NCBI GenBank assembly: GCA_003483745.1
Contig: DMYD01000054.1
Location: forward strand, 13,959-77,958
Length of the DNA stretch: 64,000 bases
Direction: 5' to 3'
DNA from: Roseburia sp.
GTDB lineage: Bacteria > Bacillota > Clostridia > Lachnospirales > Lachnospiraceae
The number at the start of each line of letters is the position of its first letter. Within the stretch, counting starts at the first letter, position 1. Both the position numbers and the translations under genes were made by a program. Under the pieces are notes generated by a model. It was not told where the DNA came from. It was given only the letters and a program-made list of their open reading frames with translations, and made no database searches. Of the stretch, positions 8,508 through 17,338 are shown one piece after another.

Positions 8508-8819
8508 ATGAATGAGATCATTACGAGGCTTGATGAGATCGAAAAAAAGGCGGAATCAATTCTGACGGATGCGGCCGCGGAAAAAGAAAAGATGTTAAAA
8601 CAGCTCGAATTTGATAAACGTGAGATGGATGTGCATTATGCATCCTTGCGCAAAAAACAGGAAGAAGAGATAAAAAAACAGCTGTTATCGGAGGCTGATA
8701 CGAAACTTTCAGGGCAGAGGGAACATTATGAAGCGGTAAAAAGACAGTTAGAAGAGGAATTTTTGCAGAAGAAGGACACTCTTGCAGAGGAGATTTTTGA
8801 GAGTATTATAAGTCCCTGA
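8508..8819 (+). CDS. V-type ATPase peripheral-stalk subunit (G/H type)
   Basis: A 103-residue protein, almost entirely coiled coil (continuous K/E/Q/R heptads from ~5 to ~95). It matches in size and position the small peripheral-stalk subunit of bacterial and archaeal V/A-type ATPases (NtpF of Enterococcus, subunit H of archaea), which pairs with subunit E to brace the motor. Sequence alone would not identify it, because coiled coils are low in information. The call rests on being first in a complete ATPase operon that otherwise lacks this subunit. GGGGG lies upstream of the ATG. Confidence 0.78.
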   Translation: MNEIITRLDEIEKKAESILTDAAAEKEKMLKQLEFDKREMDVHYASLRKKQEEEIKKQLLSEADTKLSGQREHYEAVKRQLEEEFLQKKDTLAEEIFESIISP

Positions 8820-8855
8820 TCAAAAGTTGATGGCGTGGCGAAATGGGGGAAGACG

Positions 8856-9890
8856 ATGGCAGGAGGACTGTTAGAGTACAGTGGTCTTGTGACAAAGACA
8901 AAAGCAATGCGTGCAAGACTGCTTGATGCGGATGATTATGCATCGATTTCGGAATATGAGACGGTGACGGACTTTATTGCTTTTTTGAGAGAACATCCGG
9001 CATATACACCGGTATTTGAACGGCATGGAGAAGTGGCACACCGTGGACAGGTAGAGGCGGTGATCCGGGATTCACTGTATATGGATTATTGTAAACTGTA
9101 CCGGTTTTCCGGTGTACAGCCAAGAAGTGCATTGCAGTTTGTATTTTCACGGTATGAGATCAATGTGATAAAAAACTGCCTGCAGTCGGCAATGGAGGGA
9201 AACGGCCGGGAAATTACCGCGAGCGGAGGTTTTTTTGAGCGGCATGCAGATTTTGATTTAAAAGCGGTGATGGCAGCAAACAGCGTGCAGGAACTGATAC
9301 AGGCGGTGACCGGGACGGAGTATGAAGGACTGCTGAAAGAGTTGGAAGTCAGGGCGGAACAAAGTTATGCAGATTATGCATTTGCACTTGATATCTATTA
9401 TTATAAAAAAGTATGGAAAGAGATCGCAAAGGTTTCAGATAAGGATACGAGGCAGATTTTAGAACAGGTTTTCGGAACAGAGATCGACTGGCAGAATTTG
9501 ATGTGGATGTACCGTGCGAAGCGGTTTTATTCGATGGAAGAGGCAGACGTGAAAAAACATTGGATCCCGGTAAGTTACCGTTTAAAACCTGCGGAGACCA
9601 TAAGACTTTTCGAAACAGAAAACACAGATCAATTTGTGGAAACTGTCCGGCAGACGGCGTATTTTCGTGGAAAACAGGCGGTGTTAGAGCTGGAGGATGA
9701 ACTGACATGGGAGAGAGTCATGATAAGGACATATGAAAAAATATGCAAAAACCATCCAATGTCTGTGGCACCGGTTCTGCGTTATCTGTATGAAAAAGAA
9801 CATGAGATCGATCTTTTGACGACGGTGCTTGAAGGAATCCGTTACCGCGTACCGCCGTATGAGATACGCAGTCTTATTATGGCAATGTAA
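8856..9890 (+). CDS. ntpC: V-type ATPase subunit C (AC39 family, central-stalk socket)
   Basis: A 344-residue helical protein of the V-ATPase C/AC39 family. It sits at the bottom of the central stalk and couples rotor subunits D and F to the membrane ring. The family pattern is seen in the N-terminal KTKAMRARLLDADDYASI and in the C-terminal half (residues ~250-330). The frame is open back to a GTG at 8835, but the ATG at 8856 is preceded by GGGGGA and gives the usual N-terminus, so I use 8856. In this operon it comes second, ahead of subunit I, unlike the Enterococcus ntp order where it follows E. Confidence 0.92.
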   Translation: MAGGLLEYSGLVTKTKAMRARLLDADDYASISEYETVTDFIAFLREHPAYTPVFERHGEVAHRGQVEAVIRDSLYMDYCKLYRFSGVQPRSALQFVFSRYEINVIKNCLQSAMEGNGREITASGGFFERHADFDLKAVMAANSVQELIQAVTGTEYEGLLKELEVRAEQSYADYAFALDIYYYKKVWKEIAKVSDKDTRQILEQVFGTEIDWQNLMWMYRAKRFYSMEEADVKKHWIPVSYRLKPAETIRLFETENTDQFVETVRQTAYFRGKQAVLELEDELTWERVMIRTYEKICKNHPMSVAPVLRYLYEKEHEIDLLTTVLEGIRYRVPPYEIRSLIMAM

Positions 9891-9965
9891 GGTTTGCAAC
9901 GTATGATTTATGATAGATAGGAATGAATGCAGTAAGCACTGCAATTATGGGATGGAGGGGTGCAA

Positions 9966-11903
9966 GTGGTAGAGAAAATGAAACTGCTTCATATTACCGG
10001 GCCGAAACAGGATATCGACCGTGTGATGGAGCAGTATTTGAGCAGATATGAAATACATTTTGAAAATGCCACATCCGGATTTGGTATATCCGGTCATGTA
10101 AGACCGTTTGCTGAGACGAATATTTATAAGGATGCCTGCACAAAAGCACAGGCATTGTTAGAACATATCAAAGATAAGCCGGGTGGGACAGCTGCCTATG
10201 ATGTGCCGGTAAAAATGGAGCCCGCAGAAGCAGAAAAGGTAGTGGAAGCAGCATACCGGCTGACTGATGAGATCGTAAAACGTCAGGAGGAAGTGCGGAA
10301 AGAACGCATGGAGAATCAAAACCTGATGGATCAGATCGCACCGTTTCGAAGGCTTGATTATGAATTTAAAAAAATTCTGGAATTTCAGTTTATCGCATTC
10401 CGTTTCGGAAGAATCGAAAGAGAACATTATCAGAAACTTGAACGCTATATCCATGATACCGATCATGTACTGTTTTATGAATGTGACAGTGATGAGGCAT
10501 ATGTGTGGGGTGGATATTTTGTGCCGAGGATTTATGCAAAAGAAGTAGATGCGGTGTGTCTTTCATTTCACTTTGAACGTATTTATATACCGGATTCTTT
10601 TGATGGAACGCCGGAGAGCGCTTATCAGGAGGCATTGCAGAAAAAACGGGAATATGACGAAGAGGAGCGGAAATTAAAAAAACAACTTCATGATACGTTA
10701 GAGAAACATGCCGGAAAAATTGCAGGGGCATGTATCTCATTAGAGCATTACTGTAATAATTTTGATGTGCGTAAATTTGCGGTCTGCACGACACCGGGAA
10801 GAAAACCGGGAGAGCAGAAAGAATACTACATTTTATACGGCTGGATGAGTGCGGACGATGCAAAAAAATTAGAGCGGGAGACAGAAGGGGACCCACAGAT
10901 TCATGTCATGGAGGAGGATGTGGAAGATCACATGTCTGTCAGCCCGCCGACAAAGTTAAAGAATCCGGCATTATTTAGACCGTTTGAGATGTTTGTGGAA
11001 ATGTACGGACTCCCTGCATATCAGGAGATGGATCCGACCATATTTATAGCCCTTACTTACACGTTGATGTTTGGAATCATGTTCGGGGATGTCGGACAGG
11101 GGCTTTGCCTTTTGATCGGAGGATTTGTATTCTACAGGATCAAACATATGAATCTTGGCGCAATCCTTTCACTGGCAGGTATCTGGTCTACGGTATTCGG
11201 TTTTATGTACGGCAGTGTGTTTGGATTTGAGGAGATACTAAAACCAGTGTGGATGCGTCCGATGGACAACATTATGACAACACTTATGCTGGCGATCGGA
11301 TTTGGGATGTTTTTAATTCTGGTTGCGATGGCCTTAAATATCATCAATGCCGTGCGGGCAAAAGATCTGGGGCGGATTCTTTTTAGTCCGAGCGGAATTG
11401 CCGGTATTTTGTGTTACGGATGTGTGGTTTTATGCATTGTATTGTATGTGATGGGCAAACCCATCCCGGCTACCGGTATCCTTGGTGTTCTGGTCGGAGT
11501 GCCGCTTATTGCAATTCTGTTGAAAGAACCACTTACGAATCTGCTTGAGCGAAAGAAAAAACTGTTTCCGGAAGGCGAAAGTAAGGCGATGTTTTTCGTG
11601 GAATCCCTGGTGGAATTGTTTGATGTGGTATTAAGTTATGCAACAAACAGTATATCCTTTGTCCGTGTCGGGGCATTTGCACTAAGCCATGCAGGAATGA
11701 TGGGAGTAGTGCTGACACTTGCCGGATATGAGAGCGGTTCGCCGAACTGGATTGTTGTAGTGCTTGGAAATATTGTTGTGACAGGTCTTGAAGGACTGGT
11801 CGTGGGTATCCAGGTATTAAGGCTTGAATATTATGAGATGTTCAGCAGATTTTATCAGGGAACCGGAAAGCCGTTTGTGGCATTTTCCGGAAACAAGAAA
11901 TAG
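9966..11903 (+). CDS. ntpI: V-type ATPase membrane subunit I (a subunit)
   Basis: The 645-residue stator membrane subunit that carries the ion half-channels and contacts the rotor ring. Residues 1-~330 form the cytoplasmic arm with coiled-coil segments, which binds the peripheral stalks. The rest forms 7-8 membrane helices, including GIMFGDVGQGLCLL (family signature) and the helix containing SYATNSISFVRVGAFALSHAGM, which holds the essential arginine. The frame opens at 9960, but GTG at 9966 follows ATGGAGGGG at the right distance and gives MVEKMKLLHITGP, the usual N-terminus. It ends 13 bases before subunit K, whose ribosome-binding site lies in the gap. Confidence 0.96.
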   Translation: MVEKMKLLHITGPKQDIDRVMEQYLSRYEIHFENATSGFGISGHVRPFAETNIYKDACTKAQALLEHIKDKPGGTAAYDVPVKMEPAEAEKVVEAAYRLTDEIVKRQEEVRKERMENQNLMDQIAPFRRLDYEFKKILEFQFIAFRFGRIEREHYQKLERYIHDTDHVLFYECDSDEAYVWGGYFVPRIYAKEVDAVCLSFHFERIYIPDSFDGTPESAYQEALQKKREYDEEERKLKKQLHDTLEKHAGKIAGACISLEHYCNNFDVRKFAVCTTPGRKPGEQKEYYILYGWMSADDAKKLERETEGDPQIHVMEEDVEDHMSVSPPTKLKNPALFRPFEMFVEMYGLPAYQEMDPTIFIALTYTLMFGIMFGDVGQGLCLLIGGFVFYRIKHMNLGAILSLAGIWSTVFGFMYGSVFGFEEILKPVWMRPMDNIMTTLMLAIGFGMFLILVAMALNIINAVRAKDLGRILFSPSGIAGILCYGCVVLCIVLYVMGKPIPATGILGVLVGVPLIAILLKEPLTNLLERKKKLFPEGESKAMFFVESLVELFDVVLSYATNSISFVRVGAFALSHAGMMGVVLTLAGYESGSPNWIVVVLGNIVVTGLEGLVVGIQVLRLEYYEMFSRFYQGTGKPFVAFSGNKK

Positions 11904-11916
11904 GAGGAGAAAAGAT

Positions 11917-12330
11917 ATGGCAGCAAAAATAACTCTGGTGGCAATTTTAATTTTTAGTATGGTGGTTCCTTTCTTGGGATATGTGCTTGGAAACAAGAAA
12001 GAGAAAAGTTTTAAGGCATCTCTCGCAGTAAATCTGGTTCTATTTTTTGGAACGGTCGTGGTGGCAGATATGCTGCTTTTTAGCGGACATATCTATGCGG
12101 CATCCGATACGGCGGCATCCCAGGCAGAGGGATGGAGGTACATGGCAGCAGCTTTATCGACCGGACTTTCCTGTATTGGTGCAGGTGTTGCAGTTGCAAG
12201 TGCGGCTTCTGCAGCGATCGGAGCACTGAGCGAGGATTCGAGTATTATGGGTAAGGCACTGATCTTTGTCGCATTGGCAGAATCGATCGCATTGTATGGA
12301 CTTTTGATCTCATTTTCCATTCTGGGATAA
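11917..12330 (+). CDS. ntpK: V-type ATPase rotor ring subunit K (c subunit)
   Basis: A 137-residue proteolipid with four hydrophobic helices (~3-24, ~35-58, ~70-98, ~112-136). The second hairpin is the recognisable c-type unit, with a glycine/alanine-rich helix and the ion-binding glutamate in LAESIALYG (Glu ~124). The first hairpin is diverged and has no carboxylate, so the ring should carry one site per four helices, as in Enterococcus NtpK. The glutamine that F-type and V-type sodium rings place opposite the glutamate is not visible, so the coupling ion is uncertain. The frame is open to 11824 inside ntpI; the ATG at 11917 after TAGGAGGAGAAA is the real start. Confidence 0.93.
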   Translation: MAAKITLVAILIFSMVVPFLGYVLGNKKEKSFKASLAVNLVLFFGTVVVADMLLFSGHIYAASDTAASQAEGWRYMAAALSTGLSCIGAGVAVASAASAAIGALSEDSSIMGKALIFVALAESIALYGLLISFSILG

Positions 12331-12356
12331 AGAGACGGGAAGGATGGCGGATTTCC

Positions 12357-12665
12357 ATGAAGATGTTTTTGATCAGTGATAATATAGACACATATACGGG
12401 GATGCGGCTTTCCGGTGTTGAGGGTGTGGTCGTGCACGAGAGAGCAGAACTTGAAGATGCTCTCTCATTTGTGACGGGACAGGCAGATATAGGCATCGTC
12501 CTGCTGACAGAAAAGCTTGGCAGGGATTTCCCGGAACTGGTGAATGGTCTGAAATTAAGCAGGAGAACGCCACTGTTTGTGGAGATCCCGGACCGTCATG
12601 GAAGCGGCAGAAGTAAAAATTTTATTACGGATTATGTCAGCCAGGCAATTGGGCTGAAACTGTAG
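12357..12665 (+). CDS. ntpG: V-type ATPase subunit F (central stalk)
   Basis: A 102-residue alpha/beta protein of the V-ATPase F family that binds subunit D in the rotating central stalk. The start KMFLISDNIDTYTGMRLSGVEG and the middle DIGIVLLTEKL match the family's Rossmann-like core, and PLFVEIPDRHG is the typical conserved loop before the C-terminal helix. GGAAGG precedes the ATG. It is tightly packed between K and E. Confidence 0.92.
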   Translation: MKMFLISDNIDTYTGMRLSGVEGVVVHERAELEDALSFVTGQADIGIVLLTEKLGRDFPELVNGLKLSRRTPLFVEIPDRHGSGRSKNFITDYVSQAIGLKL

Positions 12666-12680
12666 ACGGGGGATGGATGC

Positions 12681-13247
12681 ATGGAGATCAGTGAAAAACT
12701 CGAAGTTTTTTTTGGCGCGGCGATCGGGGCTGCAAACAGCCAGAGTGCTGCGATGCTTGATGAACAGAAAAATATTTATCAGTCAGCGATGGAAGAACAT
12801 GAGCAGTCCTGCCGCGAAGCACTCGAAAGTTCAAGGCGTATTTTTTTAGAAAAACAGAAAAAAGAAGTAAACCGGCAGGTTGCGGCGCAGACGATGGCGT
12901 GGAAGAAAGATTATCAGGCACAGAAAGAGCAGAAAACAGAAGAATTATTTGACATGGTAATGGAAAAACTCACGTCATATCGGAAAACGGATGGGTATGA
13001 AGCGTTTTTGCACACACAGATAGACAAGGCGAAAGAGTTTGCACAGGGAGAAGATCTGACGGTGTATATCAGTCCTTCCGATCAGTCAAAACAGGCGATG
13101 TTAGAGGAGAAGTGCGGATGCAGAATAGAGATTGCGGAGGATGAATTTCTTGGCGGCATGCGGGCGGTCATTCCGGCAAAAAATGTTTTGATCGATGAGT
13201 CGTTTGCAGAGAGAATGAAACGCGCGCGGGAAACATGCTGGCTGTGA
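12681..13247 (+). CDS. ntpE: V-type ATPase subunit E (peripheral stalk)
   Basis: A 188-residue stalk subunit with a long N-terminal coiled coil (~1-100) and a small C-terminal alpha/beta head that docks on subunit B. The GGMRAVIPAKNVLIDESF segment near residue 155 is the recognisable E-family feature (GG followed by a hydrophobic strand and D-S/T-F). It lies 15 bases after subunit F and 109 bases before subunit A; that gap is the longest in the operon and shows no terminator. Confidence 0.9.
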   Translation: MEISEKLEVFFGAAIGAANSQSAAMLDEQKNIYQSAMEEHEQSCREALESSRRIFLEKQKKEVNRQVAAQTMAWKKDYQAQKEQKTEELFDMVMEKLTSYRKTDGYEAFLHTQIDKAKEFAQGEDLTVYISPSDQSKQAMLEEKCGCRIEIAEDEFLGGMRAVIPAKNVLIDESFAERMKRARETCWL

Positions 13248-13356
13248 TATGCAGCGGGAAAAGCAGGATGTGCTTATGTTTTGACTTGTTATTCAGACGG
13301 AATAGTTGTTTTCAAAAAATAATGCAAAAACGAAGAATTAGTGTAGAGGATCAGGC

Positions 13357-15123
13357 ATGGGTATAACAGGAAAGATATACGGGATTAATGGACCGGTCAT
13401 CACGATACAGGGGAATCTCGGTTATAAAATGAATGAGATGGTATATGTCGGAGAGAGGCGTTTAGTCGGGGAAGTGATCCGGCTGACGAAGGAGAAAACG
13501 ACCATTCAGGTATATGAGGAAACTTCCGGTTTAAAGCCGGGGGAAGAAGTTGTCGGTGCGGGATGTGCCATCAGTGTAAAATTAGCCCCTGGCATTTTAA
13601 ATAATATCTTTGACGGTATTGAGCGTCCGTTGCAAAAAATTGCAGAAAAAAGCGGGGCGTTTATTCCGACAGGTGCACAGGCGGATGCCCTGGATCAGGA
13701 GAAATTATGGGAGACACATATCACTGTGCAGGAAGGTGACAGGGTAGCAGAGGGATCCGTCATAGCGGAGGTGCCAGAGACGAAGTCGATCTTACACCGC
13801 GTGATGCTTCCGCCCGGCGTATCCGGAATAGTGACAGCGGTAAAACCGGATGGAAATTATACCATCTGCGATGAGATTGTAACGATACAAACCGCAGACG
13901 GTGAGACGAAGGCACTTACCATGACACAGGAGTGGCCGATCCGCAAACCGCGTCCGGTGGCAGACCGGTATCCGGCAGACAGACCACTTGTAACCGGACA
14001 GCGTATCTTAGATACATTGTTTCCAATCGCAAAGGGTGGTACGGCGGCATTGCCGGGAGGATTTGGAACAGGAAAGACCATGACACAGCATCAGCTTGCA
14101 AAATGGTGTGATGCGGATATTATCATTTATATCGGCTGCGGGGAACGTGGAAACGAGATGACAAATGTTTTAGAGGAATTTGGAGAATTAAATGATCCAA
14201 AGACCGGAAATCTTTTAATGGACCGTACCACGCTGATCGCCAATACTTCTAACATGCCGGTGGCGGCGCGTGAGGCGAGCATTTATACCGGTATCACTCT
14301 GGCGGAATATTATCGTGACATGGGGTATCATGTGGCAATCATGGCGGATTCCACTTCACGTTGGGCTGAGGCATTAAGAGAACTTTCCGGAAGGCTTGAA
14401 GAAATGCCGGCGGAGGAAGGCTTTCCGGCATATTTAGCATCGAGACTTTCCGCATTTTATGAGCGTGCCGGATATGTGCAGAATTTAAACGGTTCAGATG
14501 GCAGTGTGACGATTATCGGAGCGGTATCCCCACAGGGAGGCGATTTCTCAGAGCCTGTTACACAGAATACCAAGCGATTTGTCCGCTGTTTTCTTGCACT
14601 TGATAAATCGCTTGCCTATGCAAGACATTACCCTGCGATCAACTGGCTGACCAGCTATTCTGAATATATTCCGGATCTGACAGCCTGGTATGAGACGAAT
14701 GTTGGGCCAACATTTGTACAGTGCCGGAATGAAATATTAAATCTTCTGACGATGGAGAACCGTCTGAACGAGATTGTAAAGCTGATTGGTAGCGATGTGC
14801 TTCCGGACGATCAGAAACTTGTACTTGAGATCGCACGTGTGATCCGGCTTGGATTTTTGCAGCAAAATGCATTTCATAAAGAGGACACATATGTGCCGAT
14901 GGAAAAACAGCTTCGCATGATGGAGATCATCCTTCATCTGTATGACCGGTGCAAAGCATTGATCGACCGGAATATGCCGATGGCGCTTCTTCGGGAAAGT
15001 GATATATTTGAAAAGATCATTTCCATTAAATATGATGTGGCAAATGACAAATTAGAACAGCTAAATCTGTATGATGACAGAATTGAAGAATTTTATCAGC
15101 ATCTGATGGCGGAAAATGCATAG
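13357..15123 (+). CDS. ntpA: V-type ATPase catalytic subunit A
   Basis: The 588-residue catalytic subunit. Its Walker A (GGFGTGKT, residues ~234-241) and GERGNEM loop bind and hydrolyse ATP, or make it. The N-terminal barrel (MGITGKIYGINGPVI) and the ~90-residue A-specific insert (residues ~110-200) separate it from F-type beta subunits. Walker B lies in VAIMADSTSRWAEALRE. Length and motifs are normal and no intein is present. Together with subunit B it forms the A3B3 head. Confidence 0.98.
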   Translation: MGITGKIYGINGPVITIQGNLGYKMNEMVYVGERRLVGEVIRLTKEKTTIQVYEETSGLKPGEEVVGAGCAISVKLAPGILNNIFDGIERPLQKIAEKSGAFIPTGAQADALDQEKLWETHITVQEGDRVAEGSVIAEVPETKSILHRVMLPPGVSGIVTAVKPDGNYTICDEIVTIQTADGETKALTMTQEWPIRKPRPVADRYPADRPLVTGQRILDTLFPIAKGGTAALPGGFGTGKTMTQHQLAKWCDADIIIYIGCGERGNEMTNVLEEFGELNDPKTGNLLMDRTTLIANTSNMPVAAREASIYTGITLAEYYRDMGYHVAIMADSTSRWAEALRELSGRLEEMPAEEGFPAYLASRLSAFYERAGYVQNLNGSDGSVTIIGAVSPQGGDFSEPVTQNTKRFVRCFLALDKSLAYARHYPAINWLTSYSEYIPDLTAWYETNVGPTFVQCRNEILNLLTMENRLNEIVKLIGSDVLPDDQKLVLEIARVIRLGFLQQNAFHKEDTYVPMEKQLRMMEIILHLYDRCKALIDRNMPMALLRESDIFEKIISIKYDVANDKLEQLNLYDDRIEEFYQHLMAENA

Positions 15124-15195
15124 AGATCTGTTGTGTACAGAAATTGAAAATGAAGATCCGTATGAAAAATAAGCTGGTCAGAAATGGAGATTCGT

Positions 15196-16581
15196 ATGGC
15201 GATTGAGTATCTTGGACTGAGTGAGATCAATGGACCACTGGTCGCAGTGGAGGGCGTAAGTGGCGCTTTCTATGATGAGATCGTGGAATTGGTTGTGGAA
15301 GGAAAACAGAAAAAATTAGGGCGCATTGTAGAAATCAATAATGACTTTGCGGTCGTTCAGGTGTTTGAGAGTACAGAGGAGATGTCTCTTTTAAATACGC
15401 ATGCAAGGCCAACCGGCAGGCCGCTTTGCGTGGGATTGTCGGAAGAAATTTTAGGAAGGACGTTCAACGGCTTAGGGCAGCCGATCGATGGGCTCGGTGC
15501 AGTGCATGCCGAAGTCGTGCGCGATGTCAACGGACAGCCGATGAACCCGTGCAGCAGGGAGTATCCGAGAAACTACATCAGGACTGGTATCTCTGCAATC
15601 GATGGTCTTACAACTCTGATCCGTGGACAGAAGCTGCCGATTTTTTCGGGAAATGGTCTGCCGCATGATGAACTTGCTGCACAGATCGTAGAACAGGCAA
15701 GTCTTGGGGATGGCGAAAATGAGGATGAACCATTTGCGGTCGTGTTTGCTGCGATGGGCGCAAAATATGATGTGGCAGAATACTTTAAACGCCGTTTTGC
15801 AGAGTGCGGTGTAAGCGATCATGTTGCGATGTTTTTAAATCTCTCCAATGATCCGGTCGCAGAGCGTCTGATCACACCGAAAGTGGCTCTGACAGCCGCA
15901 GAGTATCTTGCGTTTGAGAAAAATATGCATATTCTTGTCATATTGACAGATATGACTTCGTTTGCAGAGGCAATGCGTGAAGTGTCGGCACAGAAAGGTG
16001 AGATTCCAAGCCGGAAAGGCTATCCGGGCTACTTGTACAGTGAATTTGCAGCACTCTATGAGAGGGCAGGAATCGTGAAAGGGGCATCCGGTTCTGTCAC
16101 ACAGATTCCGATTTTGACGATGCCAAATGATGACATCACGCATCCGATTCCCGATCTTACCGGATATATTACCGAGGGGCAGATCGTACTTGAGCGGTCA
16201 CTGCACCAGAAGAATATATATCCGCCGATCAATGTACTGCCGTCATTGTCACGTCTGATGAAGGATGGCATCGGTGAAAAATATACAAGGGAAGATCATC
16301 AGGATCTTGCCAATCAGCTGTTTTCCTCCTATGCCCGGGTTGGGGAGGCGAGGGATCTCGCAAGTGTTATCGGGGAAGATGAACTTTCGGATACCGATAA
16401 ACAGTATCTGAAGTTTGGCACGGCCTTCGAAAAAGAGTTTATCGGGCAGGGCAAAGATGAGAACCGTTCGATGGCACAGACACTCGATATCGGCTGGCGG
16501 CTGCTGCATATCCTGCCACACGGAGAACTAGACCGTATCGATACAAAGATCCTTGAGAAATACTGGGATAAGGAAGAGTAA
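15196..16581 (+). CDS. ntpB: V-type ATPase subunit B (non-catalytic)
   Basis: The 461-residue regulatory head subunit, homologous to subunit A but without a Walker A motif (the equivalent site reads FSGNGLPHDELA, as in the family). Other B signatures present are LNLSNDPVAERLITPK and SRKGYPGYLYSE. I choose the ATG at 15196 because GGAG at 15186-15189 is six bases upstream and the protein then begins MAIEYLGLSEINGPL; the ATG at 15184 overlaps that site. Subunit D follows after 16 bases. Confidence 0.97.
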   Translation: MAIEYLGLSEINGPLVAVEGVSGAFYDEIVELVVEGKQKKLGRIVEINNDFAVVQVFESTEEMSLLNTHARPTGRPLCVGLSEEILGRTFNGLGQPIDGLGAVHAEVVRDVNGQPMNPCSREYPRNYIRTGISAIDGLTTLIRGQKLPIFSGNGLPHDELAAQIVEQASLGDGENEDEPFAVVFAAMGAKYDVAEYFKRRFAECGVSDHVAMFLNLSNDPVAERLITPKVALTAAEYLAFEKNMHILVILTDMTSFAEAMREVSAQKGEIPSRKGYPGYLYSEFAALYERAGIVKGASGSVTQIPILTMPNDDITHPIPDLTGYITEGQIVLERSLHQKNIYPPINVLPSLSRLMKDGIGEKYTREDHQDLANQLFSSYARVGEARDLASVIGEDELSDTDKQYLKFGTAFEKEFIGQGKDENRSMAQTLDIGWRLLHILPHGELDRIDTKILEKYWDKEE

Positions 16582-16597
16582 CAAGGAGGGATGACAC

Positions 16598-17239
16598 ATG
16601 GATCCGAATACGTTTCCGACCAAGGGAAATCTTATACTGGCAAAGAATGCGCTTGCATTGTCCAAACAGGGATTTGACCTGATGGATAAAAAAAGAAATA
16701 TCCTGATCCGGGAACTGATGGAGTTGATTTCGGAAGCTTCGGATATCCAGAACCAGATCGATGAGACATTTTCCAATGCCTATCAGGCACTGCAGAAAGC
16801 CAATATCCAGATGGGAATCCATCAGGTAGAACAGATTGCAAAAGCGGTTCCGGTGGAAAACTCCATCCGTATCAAACGTCGCAGTGTCATGGGGACGGAG
16901 ATCCCGAAAGTAGAGTATGAAAAAAAGAAACAGGTGCCGGCGTATTCTTTTTATCATACAAGGATGTCATTAGATGAAGCGTGCCAGCAGTTTGAAAAGG
17001 TAAAAGAATTAACGATCCACCTTGCAGAGATTGAAAATTCTGCCTATCGTCTTGCATATAATATCAAAAAGACACAAAAACGTGCGAATGCACTTTCTAA
17101 TATTACGATTCCGAAATACGAAAAGCTGTCGCGTGAGATTCAGGACTATTTGGAGGAAAAAGAAAGAGAAGAATTTACGAGACAGAAAGTTGTAAAGAAA
17201 AACCGGATGAAGAATGCAGGTTCCGGGATGATGTCATAA
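16598..17239 (+). CDS. ntpD: V-type ATPase subunit D (central shaft)
   Basis: A 213-residue protein made mostly of two long helices that form the rotating shaft inside the A3B3 head. The N-terminus PTKGNLILAKNALALSKQGFDLMDKKR is diagnostic of the family; the C-terminal helix carries KRANALSNITIPKYE. AACAAGGAGGG lies just upstream. It is the last gene of the operon and is followed within ~20 bases by a terminator. Confidence 0.96.
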   Translation: MDPNTFPTKGNLILAKNALALSKQGFDLMDKKRNILIRELMELISEASDIQNQIDETFSNAYQALQKANIQMGIHQVEQIAKAVPVENSIRIKRRSVMGTEIPKVEYEKKKQVPAYSFYHTRMSLDEACQQFEKVKELTIHLAEIENSAYRLAYNIKKTQKRANALSNITIPKYEKLSREIQDYLEEKEREEFTRQKVVKKNRMKNAGSGMMS

Positions 17240-17256
17240 AAAAATGAAGGAATAAA

Positions 17257-17295
17257 GAAAGCCGAAAGCGGAAACATCGCTTTCGGCTTCTTTAC
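17257..17295 (+). terminator. Terminator at the end of the V-type ATPase operon
   Basis: Arms GAAAGCCGAAAGCG and CGCTTTCGGCTTC with a short loop, followed by TTT. The T run is short, and the converging gene starts its stop codon 44 bases further on, so the hairpin may serve both strands. Confidence 0.75.
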
Positions 17296-17338
17296 AGTTC
17301 ATGATACTGGATTTTCTGACAAAACAATATGCTGCAGA

